Shown: positions 1 through 7,275 of the stretch, piece after piece | Layout of the letters: every line of letters begins with the position of its first letter | Numbering within the stretch: position 1 is the first letter of the stretch | Origin: an uncultured Mycoplasmatota bacterium | Lineage (GTDB): Bacteria > Bacillota_I > Bacilli_A > RF39 > UBA660 | DNA: 64,000 nucleotides | Direction: 5' to 3' | Assembly (NCBI GenBank): GCA_900552495.1 | Contig: URZY01000002.1 | Location: 124,001-188,000 of the forward strand | Notes under the pieces: model-generated | The model's input: only the letters and a program-made list of their open reading frames with translations | Told to the model about the DNA's origin: nothing | Databases searched by the model: none | Made by a program: the position numbers and the translations under genes

Positions 1-1
1 A

Positions 2-889
2 GGACTATTTGATCAAAAAATAAAAAAAGCCATCCCCAAAATTCCTACTAAAGTAGGTGTTGTAACCGCTCCAACCGGAGCCGCCATCAAAGATATAGTC
101 TCAACAATCAAAAGACGTTGGCCGCTAGCAGAAATTATTCTCTTTCCATCCTTGGTTCAAGGTGAAGAAGCTGCCGCTGATATTGTTAAACAAATTGAGC
201 GCAGCAAAGACTATAATCTTGATACCTTAATAGTAGGACGTGGTGGTGGAAGTATTGAAGATTTATGGCCATTTAATGAAGAAATTGTTGCTCGAGCAAT
301 CTATAACTGCCAAACCCCAATAATAAGTGCCGTTGGTCATGAAATAGATTTTACTATTGCTGATTTTGTCGCAGATTTACGTGCTCCGACTCCAACTGGA
401 GCTGCCGAACTAGCTGTTCCAGCAATAAGTGATGTAGCAAATTATTTAAATCAATTAAAAATCCGACTAAATAAAGCTATTAGCAATAAAATCACAATTA
501 ATAAACAAAAGATCACAGAACTAACTAATCGCTATATTTTTACTAATCCATTAAGTATTTATCAAACAAAAGAAATACTATTTGATAGTATTATTGAACG
601 TTTAAAATATGCAACCACCAATTTAATAAGTCTCAAAGAAAAACAATTTTTAAATATTAAAAATTCATATATATTGGCCAATCCTTTTCAATTACTTGAT
701 AAGAAGGCCAATCGTTATTTGCAAATAATATCAAAATTAGAAACCTTAAGCCCACTATTAACCTTACAAAGAGGTTATACCATGACCAAAATAGCTGGCA
801 AAGTAATTACAAGTTCTAAAAATATAAAGAAAGATAGTAATTTAGAAATAGAATTTAGTGATGGAAGCATCACTGCCAAAGTATTATAG
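2..889 (+). CDS. xseA: Exodeoxyribonuclease VII large subunit, 5'-truncated by the window edge
   Basis: Catalytic large subunit of exonuclease VII, which degrades single-stranded DNA from both ends into short oligonucleotides in complex with XseB. The frame is open from the second base of the window, so the N-terminal OB-fold region lies outside. What is visible is the central catalytic domain, with VGVVTAPTGAAIKDI, then GRGGGSIEDLWPFNEE, SAVGHEID and RAPTPTGAAE, followed by the long Lys/Asn-rich coiled-coil region and a short C-terminal domain. Internal TTG codons could be mistaken for starts, but the conserved upstream residues show the reading frame simply continues. xseB follows after 11 bases with a GGAGG site overlapping the stop, the usual xseAB arrangement. 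Confidence 0.96.
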   Translation, partial: GLFDQKIKKAIPKIPTKVGVVTAPTGAAIKDIVSTIKRRWPLAEIILFPSLVQGEEAAADIVKQIERSKDYNLDTLIVGRGGGSIEDLWPFNEEIVARAIYNCQTPIISAVGHEIDFTIADFVADLRAPTPTGAAELAVPAISDVANYLNQLKIRLNKAISNKITINKQKITELTNRYIFTNPLSIYQTKEILFDSIIERLKYATTNLISLKEKQFLNIKNSYILANPFQLLDKKANRYLQIISKLETLSPLLTLQRGYTMTKIAGKVITSSKNIKKDSNLEIEFSDGSITAKVL

Positions 890-900
890 GAGGAATAATT

Positions 901-1140
901 ATGGCAACCAAAAAAGAAGAAACAAAAGAAATGACATTTGAAGAAAGTTTAGAGAAATTAGAAATTATTGTTAAAAAACTTGAAAGTGGTGAAGTACCAT
1001 TAGATAACGCTATAGCCGAATTTACAGAAGCTATGGTCCTTGCCAAAAAATGTGATGAAAAGTTAAAAACAGCCGAAGCTGCTATTACAAAACTAGTTAA
1101 CAAAGATGGAACTTTAACAGAATTTAAAGTAGAAGAATAA
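901..1140 (+). CDS. xseB: Exodeoxyribonuclease VII small subunit
   Basis: Small helical subunit of exonuclease VII that binds the coiled coil of XseA and is required for activity. The protein has 79 residues, the usual family length, with the conserved TFEESLEKLEIIVKKLESGEVPLDNAI segment split over two helices (for example FEESLEKLE and LESGEVPL). A GGAGG ribosome binding site overlapping the xseA stop supports the ATG start and cotranscription. An intrinsic terminator follows the stop directly. In Bacillus subtilis xseAB lies a few genes from spoIVB, and here spoIVB is the next rightward gene, so this looks like remnant synteny. Confidence 0.95.
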   Translation: MATKKEETKEMTFEESLEKLEIIVKKLESGEVPLDNAIAEFTEAMVLAKKCDEKLKTAEAAITKLVNKDGTLTEFKVEE

Positions 1141-1168
1141 AAAAACTCTCTAATTAAGAGAGTTTTTT
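1141..1168. terminator. Bidirectional intrinsic terminator between xseB and the acetyltransferase gene
   Basis: A 7-bp perfect stem (ACTCTCT/AGAGAGT) with a 5-base loop is flanked by A-run and T-run, so it can end transcription from both sides. It lies just after xseB and overlaps the last codons of the convergent gene. Confidence 0.85.
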
Positions 1169-1737
1169 ATGTCTTCCCCGTTCATATCAATCTGTCTAAT
1201 TACACGACAGGGATTCCCAACTGCTACTGTATTCGATGGAATGTTCCTATTAACAACTGAACCTGCCCCAATAACAACATTATTTCCAATTTCAACATCA
1301 CCCAAAATAACACTATTACCACCAATCCAAACATCATTCCCAATTTTTATTGGTTTAGCAAATTCATAGCCACATCTTCTTTCATTAGCAGAAATGGGAT
1401 GACTAGCCGGATATATTCCAACATTTGGGCCTATTAAGACATTATTTCCAATTTTTACACTACTTCCATCTAAAATAACTAAATTATGATTTGCGTAGAA
1501 ATCATCACCAATTTCAATATTAAAACCATAATCACAATAAAAGGGTGGTTCAATAAAAACATTATTTCCAACTTTTTTCAAAATTTTTCCAAGTATCTCT
1601 TGCTTTCTTTCAAAGAAATCAATTCCCAAATTATTATATTCATAACAAAAATTTTTACAAGTTCGTAAAAGTTTTGTTAACTCTTTATCAGAAGCTTTAT
1701 AATAATTTCCTTTAATCATTTCTTGTCTTTCACTCAT
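1150..1737 (-). CDS. Maltose/galactoside-type sugar O-acetyltransferase (hexapeptide-repeat family)
   Basis: Acetyl-CoA-dependent O-acetyltransferase of the Mac/LacA/NodL group. The N-terminal about 60 residues match the Mac domain (short helices before EPPFYCDYGFNIEIG), followed by left-handed beta-helix hexapeptide repeats such as IGNDVWIGG and VEIGNNVVIGAGS. The catalytic His sits in YPASHPI. Length is typical. The longest frame starts 12 bases upstream, but the GGAGG inside that extension is 5 bases from the second ATG, so translation most likely begins at MSERQEM. The gene stands alone and converges with xseB. The acceptor sugar cannot be told from the sequence. Confidence 0.9.
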   Translation of the reverse strand: MSERQEMIKGNYYKASDKELTKLLRTCKNFCYEYNNLGIDFFERKQEILGKILKKVGNNVFIEPPFYCDYGFNIEIGDDFYANHNLVILDGSSVKIGNNVLIGPNVGIYPASHPISANERRCGYEFAKPIKIGNDVWIGGNSVILGDVEIGNNVVIGAGSVVNRNIPSNTVAVGNPCRVIRQIDMNGEDIKNSLN

Positions 1738-1926
1738 TTTTTCCTCCATTATCTATAATCTATATATAATATAAAAAAGAATAATAACATAGTCAATAAA
1801 ACAAAAAAACAATAAACATAATTTGACAATATTTTACCAATATTATCTTTGGAAAAAATTTGTCTAAATAATAAAAAATTTCACGTCAACAATAATACTG
1901 TAGTAACAGTAAAAGAGGTGATTTTT

Positions 1927-2910
1927 ATTAAATTTAAAAATATTTTTTTAAAACTATTTGTAATTATACTTCTTATTATTCCACTATCAGTAGTTGCTTA
2001 TTCATCTAAAGTAATTCCTGGTGGTGAAACTATCGGAATAGAAGTGAAATCAAAAGGAGTCTTAGTTGTTGGGTTCTATGAAGTAGATAATAAATTAATC
2101 GCAAAAGAAGCTGGCTTTAGACCTGGTGATTTAATTATTAAAGTAAATGACACCACTATAAGTTCTATCGAAGATATGCTTAATGTTATTGAACATCGAA
2201 AAAGCGAAATGATTAAATTTACAATTTTACGTAATAGTAAGGAAAAAGATATTACACTAGAACTAAAAACTACTCCTGATGCCGTTACTAAAACTGGTCT
2301 CTATGTCAAAGACAAAATAAATGGCGTTGGAACATTATCCTATATTGATCCAAATACTAAAATTTTCGGCTCTCTAGGTCATGAAATACTTGAATCCAAG
2401 ACATCAACTAAGTTTGAAATAAAAGACGGTTCAATTTATGAGGCAAATGTTTCCAGTATTACAAAGAGTAGAGTAGGTACAGCAGGTGAAAAAAATGCAT
2501 CCTATAATAAAGAAGAAGTATATGGTGAAATAAATGAAAATACCATCTCAGGAATATATGGAACATATACAGATGACATAACAGGAAAAGAAACTATTGA
2601 AATAGGAAAAAAAGAAACTGCTACTACAGGTGAGGCAATTATAAGGACAGTCGTTGAAGACAATAAAGTTGAAACATTCACAATCAACATCTTAAAGTTA
2701 AATCCCGATACTACAACTAAGAATATTCTCTTTGAAATAACCGACACCAAGTTACTTAATAAAACCGGTGGTATCATCCAGGGAATGAGTGGTTCACCAA
2801 TAATTCAGAATGACAAACTAATAGGTGCTGTCAACTACGTCGTCGTAAATGATCCCAAAAAAGGTTATGGTATATTTATCGAAACCATGTTACAGGAAGG
2901 AGAAAATTAA
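1927..2910 (+). CDS. spoIVB: SpoIVB signalling serine peptidase of sporulation
   Basis: Forespore-secreted S55-family peptidase that signals activation of pro-sigma-K processing in Bacillus. It has an N-terminal hydrophobic signal/anchor, a PDZ domain (AKEAGFRPGDLIIKVNDTTI), and a C-terminal peptidase domain with IFGSLGHEI (catalytic His) and the GMSGSPI motif (catalytic Ser). The start is unusual. The only strong ribosome binding site is AAGAGGTGAT, and at normal spacing it points to an ATT codon. The in-frame GTG at 1918 is part of the binding site itself, and the TTG at 1849 has no site. ATT initiation is therefore an inference; GTG remains possible. A terminator follows. Confidence 0.93.
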   Translation: MKFKNIFLKLFVIILLIIPLSVVAYSSKVIPGGETIGIEVKSKGVLVVGFYEVDNKLIAKEAGFRPGDLIIKVNDTTISSIEDMLNVIEHRKSEMIKFTILRNSKEKDITLELKTTPDAVTKTGLYVKDKINGVGTLSYIDPNTKIFGSLGHEILESKTSTKFEIKDGSIYEANVSSITKSRVGTAGEKNASYNKEEVYGEINENTISGIYGTYTDDITGKETIEIGKKETATTGEAIIRTVVEDNKVETFTINILKLNPDTTTKNILFEITDTKLLNKTGGIIQGMSGSPIIQNDKLIGAVNYVVVNDPKKGYGIFIETMLQEGEN

Positions 2911-2939
2911 AAAAACTGCATAATTTTATGCAGTTTTTG
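2910..2939. terminator. Bidirectional terminator between spoIVB and the sortase gene
   Basis: An 8-bp stem (ACTGCATA/TATGCAGT) with a four-base loop, with A-run on the left and T-run on the right. The stop codon of the convergent sortase gene lies in the loop. Confidence 0.85.
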
Positions 2940-3837
2940 CCTGTTGCTTAATAAGTTTGGCATGTAAAACAACTCGTCCACCTTTATCATTTAAACAAGT
3001 AGATAGCGTCACAATTTTATCATTAATATTAGCATCTGCTTTAATTGGTGAAATATTTCTTTTATTCATTTCATTAATCCACGTTGTTTTACTCTCATCA
3101 CTTTTAAAAAGTGTTTTAATATAATATGTTTCACTTTCAATAGAATACACCGAAAATATTTGGTAAACATAATTCATTGTTGGAGTCGAAATAGTCAATG
3201 TATAGTTATCCTTGTTGTTTTGCCAACTTTTATTTAAAATATTTCTAAGTGATCCAAAAACCGTTTTATTAAGCCGACCATGTCCATAAACAATTGTATT
3301 AAAGTCATTAAAACCTTCACTATTACGATAATCTAAAAAAACCCAGCCAGCTTCATTATAACTTTTATCAAAAGCATGAGTTAAATAATAATCGTTATCT
3401 TTTGTTTGAACAATAGGATAATTAATATTAGTTCCCTTTACATTTATAAAAGCTACTGTATCAGGATTCTTTTTTAATAATTGTGAAAAGTCAACATCGT
3501 AGAATGGTACATCCATATAATACCAATAATCGCTATTTTTATCATTAGGTGGATTTACTGCTTCTCCTTCATCAGTAATTTCTACAACTTCGACAATTTT
3601 TTCTAATTGCTTTTCCAAGTCATTAATATTTTTATTATCTTTTCCCCAATCAAATATAAAATATAAATTTACAACTAAAATACTACTAAATATTAAAACT
3701 AGCACTACAAATGCCCATGGCCTTAGTCTTGTTCTTCGCATAGCTTTTCTCCTCTGTTTTTGATATTTAGATCTAGTTAATTTTTTCTTTAATTGTGATT
3801 TCCGTGGTTTTTTCTGAAAATTGACTCCTTGTTCCAT
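2926..3837 (-). CDS. Class B sortase
   Basis: Membrane-anchored cysteine transpeptidase. The N-terminus is a very basic cytoplasmic stretch of about 45 residues, then one membrane segment (WAFVVLVLIFSSILVVNLYFI), then a class B sortase fold. Catalytic His is in IVYGHGR, catalytic Cys in TLSTC and the Arg in GGRVVLHA. KGTNINYPIVQ and GWVFLDYRN are also typical of class B. The longest frame begins six codons upstream, but that extension contains GAGGTGATT spaced correctly for MEQGVNF, which I take as the start. No protein with a sorting signal is visible in this window, so its substrates must be elsewhere. Confidence 0.92.
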   Translation of the reverse strand: MEQGVNFQKKPRKSQLKKKLTRSKYQKQRRKAMRRTRLRPWAFVVLVLIFSSILVVNLYFIFDWGKDNKNINDLEKQLEKIVEVVEITDEGEAVNPPNDKNSDYWYYMDVPFYDVDFSQLLKKNPDTVAFINVKGTNINYPIVQTKDNDYYLTHAFDKSYNEAGWVFLDYRNSEGFNDFNTIVYGHGRLNKTVFGSLRNILNKSWQNNKDNYTLTISTPTMNYVYQIFSVYSIESETYYIKTLFKSDESKTTWINEMNKRNISPIKADANINDKIVTLSTCLNDKGGRVVLHAKLIKQQAKTA

Positions 3838-3970
3838 CCTAATCACCTCTATCATTGATTATAACATAATATTTAACCTACAACTATAAAAATAAATCCC
3901 CAAATTTAAAGAAAATTTTCAAAAAAGTATAAATTTTCTTCAACCCAAACATACTAATATTGGTGATATT

Positions 3971-4684
3971 ATGGATATAAAAGAAGCTTTAAGTATAATT
4001 CCACGTAGTCTAATAAGTTTAATAACTCTTCTAGCAGCTACCAAAATGTTAGGAAAAAAACAAGTTTCTGAACTAAGTCTTTTTGATTACGTCATAGGGA
4101 TTTCCATTGGTAACTTTACTGCTGAAATGATTCTCGTTTTAGATGCTCAATTGATAAATGGAGTCGTAGCCATCCTTACTTTTGGTTTAGTTGGTTACTT
4201 AATTTCTATTTTAACTATGAAAAGTATTACCCTACGTCGCTTCTTCATTGGCGTTCCAACTGTCATTATTGACAATGGGAAAATAATTTACTCATCATTA
4301 AAAGAAGCTAATATTGACATTAATGATTTATTAGAACAGGCTAGAAATAATGGCTATTTTAATATTGGAGACATCTCATATGCCATTATGGAAGCCAACG
4401 GAGCAATCAGTTTTTTACCTACTACAGAGGCAGCTCCGCCAACTAGAAAAGATTTGAATTTAAAGAAAGAGCCCATTATTTATCCTGCAAATATAATAAT
4501 AGACTCAAAACTTATGCTTGAAAATATTGAAAATACTAATAAATCAAAACGCTGGTTTGTAAAAGAATTAAAACGTCAAGGGTATCCAACTTATGAAAAT
4601 ATTTTATTAGCCACTTACTACAATGATACACTTAAAATATATGAAAAAAATGAAAACGAACAAGCAAAAGATGTACTTGAATAA
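3971..4684 (+). CDS. DUF421 (YetF/YrbG-type) membrane protein
   Basis: A 237-residue protein with three N-terminal membrane segments and a soluble C-terminal DUF421 domain. Recognisable family features are the MLGKKQVSELSLFDYVIGI segment after helix 1, GNFTAEMI, and a cytoplasmic domain with a LEQARNNGYFNIGDISYAIME stretch. Members occur widely in spore-forming Bacillota, often as several copies, and their biochemical role is not established. A GGTGATATT site precedes the ATG. The gene is separated from spoIVB by the leftward sortase gene, and a small membrane protein gene follows. Confidence 0.88.
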   Translation: MDIKEALSIIPRSLISLITLLAATKMLGKKQVSELSLFDYVIGISIGNFTAEMILVLDAQLINGVVAILTFGLVGYLISILTMKSITLRRFFIGVPTVIIDNGKIIYSSLKEANIDINDLLEQARNNGYFNIGDISYAIMEANGAISFLPTTEAAPPTRKDLNLKKEPIIYPANIIIDSKLMLENIENTNKSKRWFVKELKRQGYPTYENILLATYYNDTLKIYEKNENEQAKDVLE

Positions 4685-4747
4685 AAAAATACTAGAAAAC
4701 ATTCTTTATTCATGATAAAATACTATAAGAAGAATAGAGGTGTTTTG

Positions 4748-5062
4748 ATGTATATAGATTTAATTGTTTTAATAGTTTTAATATTAGTAGTTGTTATGTT
4801 CTTTAAACGTTTTTCATCATTTGTTTTTTTCATGGCGATAGTAGACATATTTTTAAGAATCTTAACATTTGTAAAATACAATATTGGGCTTCCAGATGTT
4901 GCAGCCTTGATTGGCAAATACATTCCTGAAAGTATTATTGCTATCATTGATAAATACACGTCTGGTTTATTTGAAACCATTCTTGAATGGGCATTTGTCA
5001 TAATTATGATTATATTTTTATCATACATTATAAAAATATTTATTCACAAAAAGAAAATCTAA
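4748..5062 (+). CDS. Small three-helix membrane protein of unknown function
   Basis: About 104 residues with three hydrophobic segments: DLIVLIVLILVVVMFF, FVFFMAIVDIFLRIL and WAFVIIMIIFLSYII. The short loop between the last two contains GLPDVAALIGKYIPESI. The longest frame starts 12 codons upstream, but TAGAGGTGTTTTG gives a strong ribosome binding site for MYIDLIVL. It is followed by a clear terminator and lies between the DUF421 gene and spoIIGA. I do not recognise the family. Confidence 0.75.
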   Translation: MYIDLIVLIVLILVVVMFFKRFSSFVFFMAIVDIFLRILTFVKYNIGLPDVAALIGKYIPESIIAIIDKYTSGLFETILEWAFVIIMIIFLSYIIKIFIHKKKI

Positions 5063-5067
5063 TCCAA

Positions 5068-5096
5068 CAAAGCGACATAATAGTCGCTTTTTATTT
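5068..5096 (+). terminator. Intrinsic terminator after the small membrane protein gene
   Basis: An 8-bp stem (AAAGCGAC/GTCGCTTT) with a 6-base loop, followed by TTATTTT. Confidence 0.85.
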
Positions 5097-5119
5097 TATA
5101 TACTAGCTCTGGTGATATC

Positions 5120-5899
5120 ATGAAAGTATACTTAGATCTAGTATTTTTTATTAACTTTTTCTTTGACTTTATACTTCTCTATGGCACCAGCAAAGTATTA
5201 AAGCGAGTAGTCAGTCTAAAGCGATTACTTTTAGGAAGTCTAGTAGGAGCACTCTCCCTTATATTTCTATATCTTCCACTAACTTCCTTCAGTCTCTTTA
5301 TTTTAAAATTGCTTTTAAGTATCGCTATCATCGCAACAACTTTTGGTCATAAAAATTTTCTTCAAAATATTATCTACTTTTATATTTTAAGTGTTATCTT
5401 AGGTGGAACCCTTTACTTATTTGATATATCTACAACCTATCAAAATAAAGGAGTCTTATTTATTAAGAATGGTTATGCCTTAAACATTATCTTAATATTA
5501 ATAGTAGCGCCATTAATAATATATTTATATATAAAAGAGCATTTAAAATATAAAACTAAAATTGCTAATAAATACCATGTTGAAATAAAACTAAATGACC
5601 AAACCTATACATTAGAAGCAATTCTAGACACTGGCAATAACCTAGCTGACCCATATAAGAAGCGCCCGGTTATATTAATTGATGAAAAAGTTGATCCCAA
5701 GAGAAAAAAAATAATTTATGTTCCATACAAAGCTCTAAACACGACAGGAGTTATTCCTTGTATATTGCCTGATAAGGTAATAATAAATAAAAAAGAGTAT
5801 AAAAACATTCTCATTGGTCTAAGTACTGATAAATTTTCCCTCAACGGGGCTAGTTGTATATTACCAAATAAATTAAAGGAGGATTTATGTCAAGATTAA
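5120..5899 (+). CDS. spoIIGA: SpoIIGA, pro-sigma-E processing peptidase
   Basis: Membrane-embedded aspartic peptidase that removes the pro-sequence of SigE in the mother cell. The N-terminal half has about five membrane segments starting VYLDLVFFINFFFDFILLY, as in other SpoIIGA proteins. The C-terminal soluble domain carries the catalytic Asp in LEAILDTGNNLADPY and ends in a typical ILPNKL segment. A GGTGATATC site precedes the ATG. The end overlaps the start of sigE by 13 bases, so the two are translationally coupled, as in Bacillus. Confidence 0.94.
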   Translation: MKVYLDLVFFINFFFDFILLYGTSKVLKRVVSLKRLLLGSLVGALSLIFLYLPLTSFSLFILKLLLSIAIIATTFGHKNFLQNIIYFYILSVILGGTLYLFDISTTYQNKGVLFIKNGYALNIILILIVAPLIIYLYIKEHLKYKTKIANKYHVEIKLNDQTYTLEAILDTGNNLADPYKKRPVILIDEKVDPKRKKIIYVPYKALNTTGVIPCILPDKVIINKKEYKNILIGLSTDKFSLNGASCILPNKLKEDLCQD

Positions 5900-6579
5900 T
5901 TGAATTAATAAAAAAGCTATTTATCAAAATAGAAAGTATTTTCTATGTTGGCGCAGCCGATATGTTACCAGAACCACTTTCAAAGGAAATGGAAGACTAT
6001 TATATAATGCTAAAAGATGATGGTGATCCTAAAGCCAAAGACATCCTTATTGAGCACAATCTTCGTCTAGTTGTTTTTCTTGCTAAAAAGTATGAGAATA
6101 CCGGTGTCGATTTAGAAGATTTAGTTAGTATTGGTACAATTGGTTTAATCAAAGGAATAAATACTTTTAGTAAAGATAAAAATATTAAGCTTGCAACTTA
6201 TGCCTCACGATGTATCGATAATGAAATATTAATGTTTTTGCGCAAAAACAAGCGTATTAAAGCAGAAGTTAGTATTGATGCCTCCCTTTCCCTTGATGGC
6301 GAAGGAAATGAACTTCATCTAGAAGACGTTCTAGGTACAGACAAAGATATTGTTTCCCGCGAAATTGAAGAAAATAATGAACGTAAAATTATGATTAATG
6401 AAATAATGCACTTAAAACCCCGTGATCGTGATATTATGATTTTACGCTATGGACTTATGAACAATGACGAGCTAACTCAAAAAGAAGTGGCAGAAAAACT
6501 AGGTATATCTCAGTCCTACATTTCCCGCATAGAAAAGAAAGTGATAAAACGTCTAAAAATGCTTGTTAATCTAAGTTAA
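5887..6579 (+). CDS. sigE: RNA polymerase sporulation sigma factor SigE
   Basis: Mother-cell-specific sigma-70-family factor. It has the pro-sequence region (first about 25 residues, amphipathic), then PLSKEMEDYY, region 2 with NLRLVVFLAKKYENTGVDLEDLVSIGTIGLIKGI split across helices, KLATYASRCIDNEILMFLR, and region 4 with the helix-turn-helix LTQKEVAEKLGISQSYISRIEK. Similarity to Bacillus SigE runs along the full 230 residues. AAGGAGG inside the end of spoIIGA is its ribosome binding site. In Bacillus sigG follows this pair; here a thymidine kinase gene follows instead. Confidence 0.95.
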   Translation: MSRLIELIKKLFIKIESIFYVGAADMLPEPLSKEMEDYYIMLKDDGDPKAKDILIEHNLRLVVFLAKKYENTGVDLEDLVSIGTIGLIKGINTFSKDKNIKLATYASRCIDNEILMFLRKNKRIKAEVSIDASLSLDGEGNELHLEDVLGTDKDIVSREIEENNERKIMINEIMHLKPRDRDIMILRYGLMNNDELTQKEVAEKLGISQSYISRIEKKVIKRLKMLVNLS

Positions 6580-6615
6580 ATTTACTATAATTTTATCTAG
6601 GGTAGGTGGTTACTG

Positions 6616-7188
6616 ATGGCCAAATTATATTTTCGATATGGTTCAATGAATTGTGGTAAGACAGCCCTTCTTCTTCAGGCTGTTCATAATTATGAGGAAC
6701 AAGGAATGAAAGTTCTTATTGCCAAACCAGCCATTGACACTAAAGGTGAAGATTGCCTGGTTTCTAGAATTGGTCTAACTAAAAAAGTGGATTACTGCAT
6801 TCCAAAAAATGCTAACATTTTTAAATATCTAAAATCATTATCAGAAAAACCAAGCTGTCTTTTTATAGATGAAGCCCAATTTTTAAGCACTAAACAAGTA
6901 GACCAATTAATGCAAATAGTTGTTAAACTGAATATTCCTGTGATATGTTATGGCCTTCGTACAGACTTTAAAACCCATGGCTTCAAAGGTTCAACCAGAC
7001 TTTTAGAAATTGCCCACACAATTGAAGAGTTAAAAACAATATGTAAGTGTGGTCGAAAAGCCACCTTTAATGTTCGCAAAGTAAATGGCACCATCACCAC
7101 CACTGGTTCCCAGGTTGCGATTGATGGAGAAAATAATATTACTTACGAGCCTATGTGTTCACATTGCTATTACCAAAATATTAATTAA
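6616..7188 (+). CDS. tdk: Thymidine kinase
   Basis: Type II thymidine kinase that phosphorylates thymidine to dTMP in pyrimidine salvage. The P-loop is GSMNCGKTALLL, Walker B-like FIDEAQF and the lasso/zinc region CKCGRKATFNVRKVNG with a second Cys pair in CSHC near the C-terminus. Length of 190 residues is normal. GGTAGGTGG precedes the ATG. A -10-like TATAAT lies in the short gap after sigE, so it may also have its own promoter. A long-stem terminator follows. Confidence 0.95.
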   Translation: MAKLYFRYGSMNCGKTALLLQAVHNYEEQGMKVLIAKPAIDTKGEDCLVSRIGLTKKVDYCIPKNANIFKYLKSLSEKPSCLFIDEAQFLSTKQVDQLMQIVVKLNIPVICYGLRTDFKTHGFKGSTRLLEIAHTIEELKTICKCGRKATFNVRKVNGTITTTGSQVAIDGENNITYEPMCSHCYYQNIN

Positions 7189-7218
7189 AAAGAATAGATG
7201 ACTATTCTTTTTAATTTA
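7186..7218 (+). terminator. Intrinsic terminator after tdk
   Basis: An 11-bp perfect stem (AAAAAGAATAG/CTATTCTTTTT) with a 4-base loop, followed by AATTT. Confidence 0.87.
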
Positions 7219-7243
7219 CAAAAAGAAAAAATTATGATATAAT
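7215..7243 (+). promoter_or_regulatory. Sigma-A type promoter for the HA-repeat gene
   Basis: TTTACA, a 17-base spacer and a perfect TATAAT, 33 bases before the next start codon. The -35 element touches the tail of the tdk terminator. Confidence 0.8.
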
Positions 7244-7275
7244 ACAGCCATTCTTTAAACTTATCGAGGTTTTCT

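Noticed and set aside
870..1103. Leftward frame of 77 codons over xseB
   Set aside because: It is the antisense shadow of xseB, has no ribosome binding site and no family-like sequence.
1823..1850. TTGACA upstream of spoIVB as a sigma-A promoter
   Set aside because: No -10 element at 16-18 bases; spoIVB is also expected to use a forespore sigma factor, whose site I could not place.
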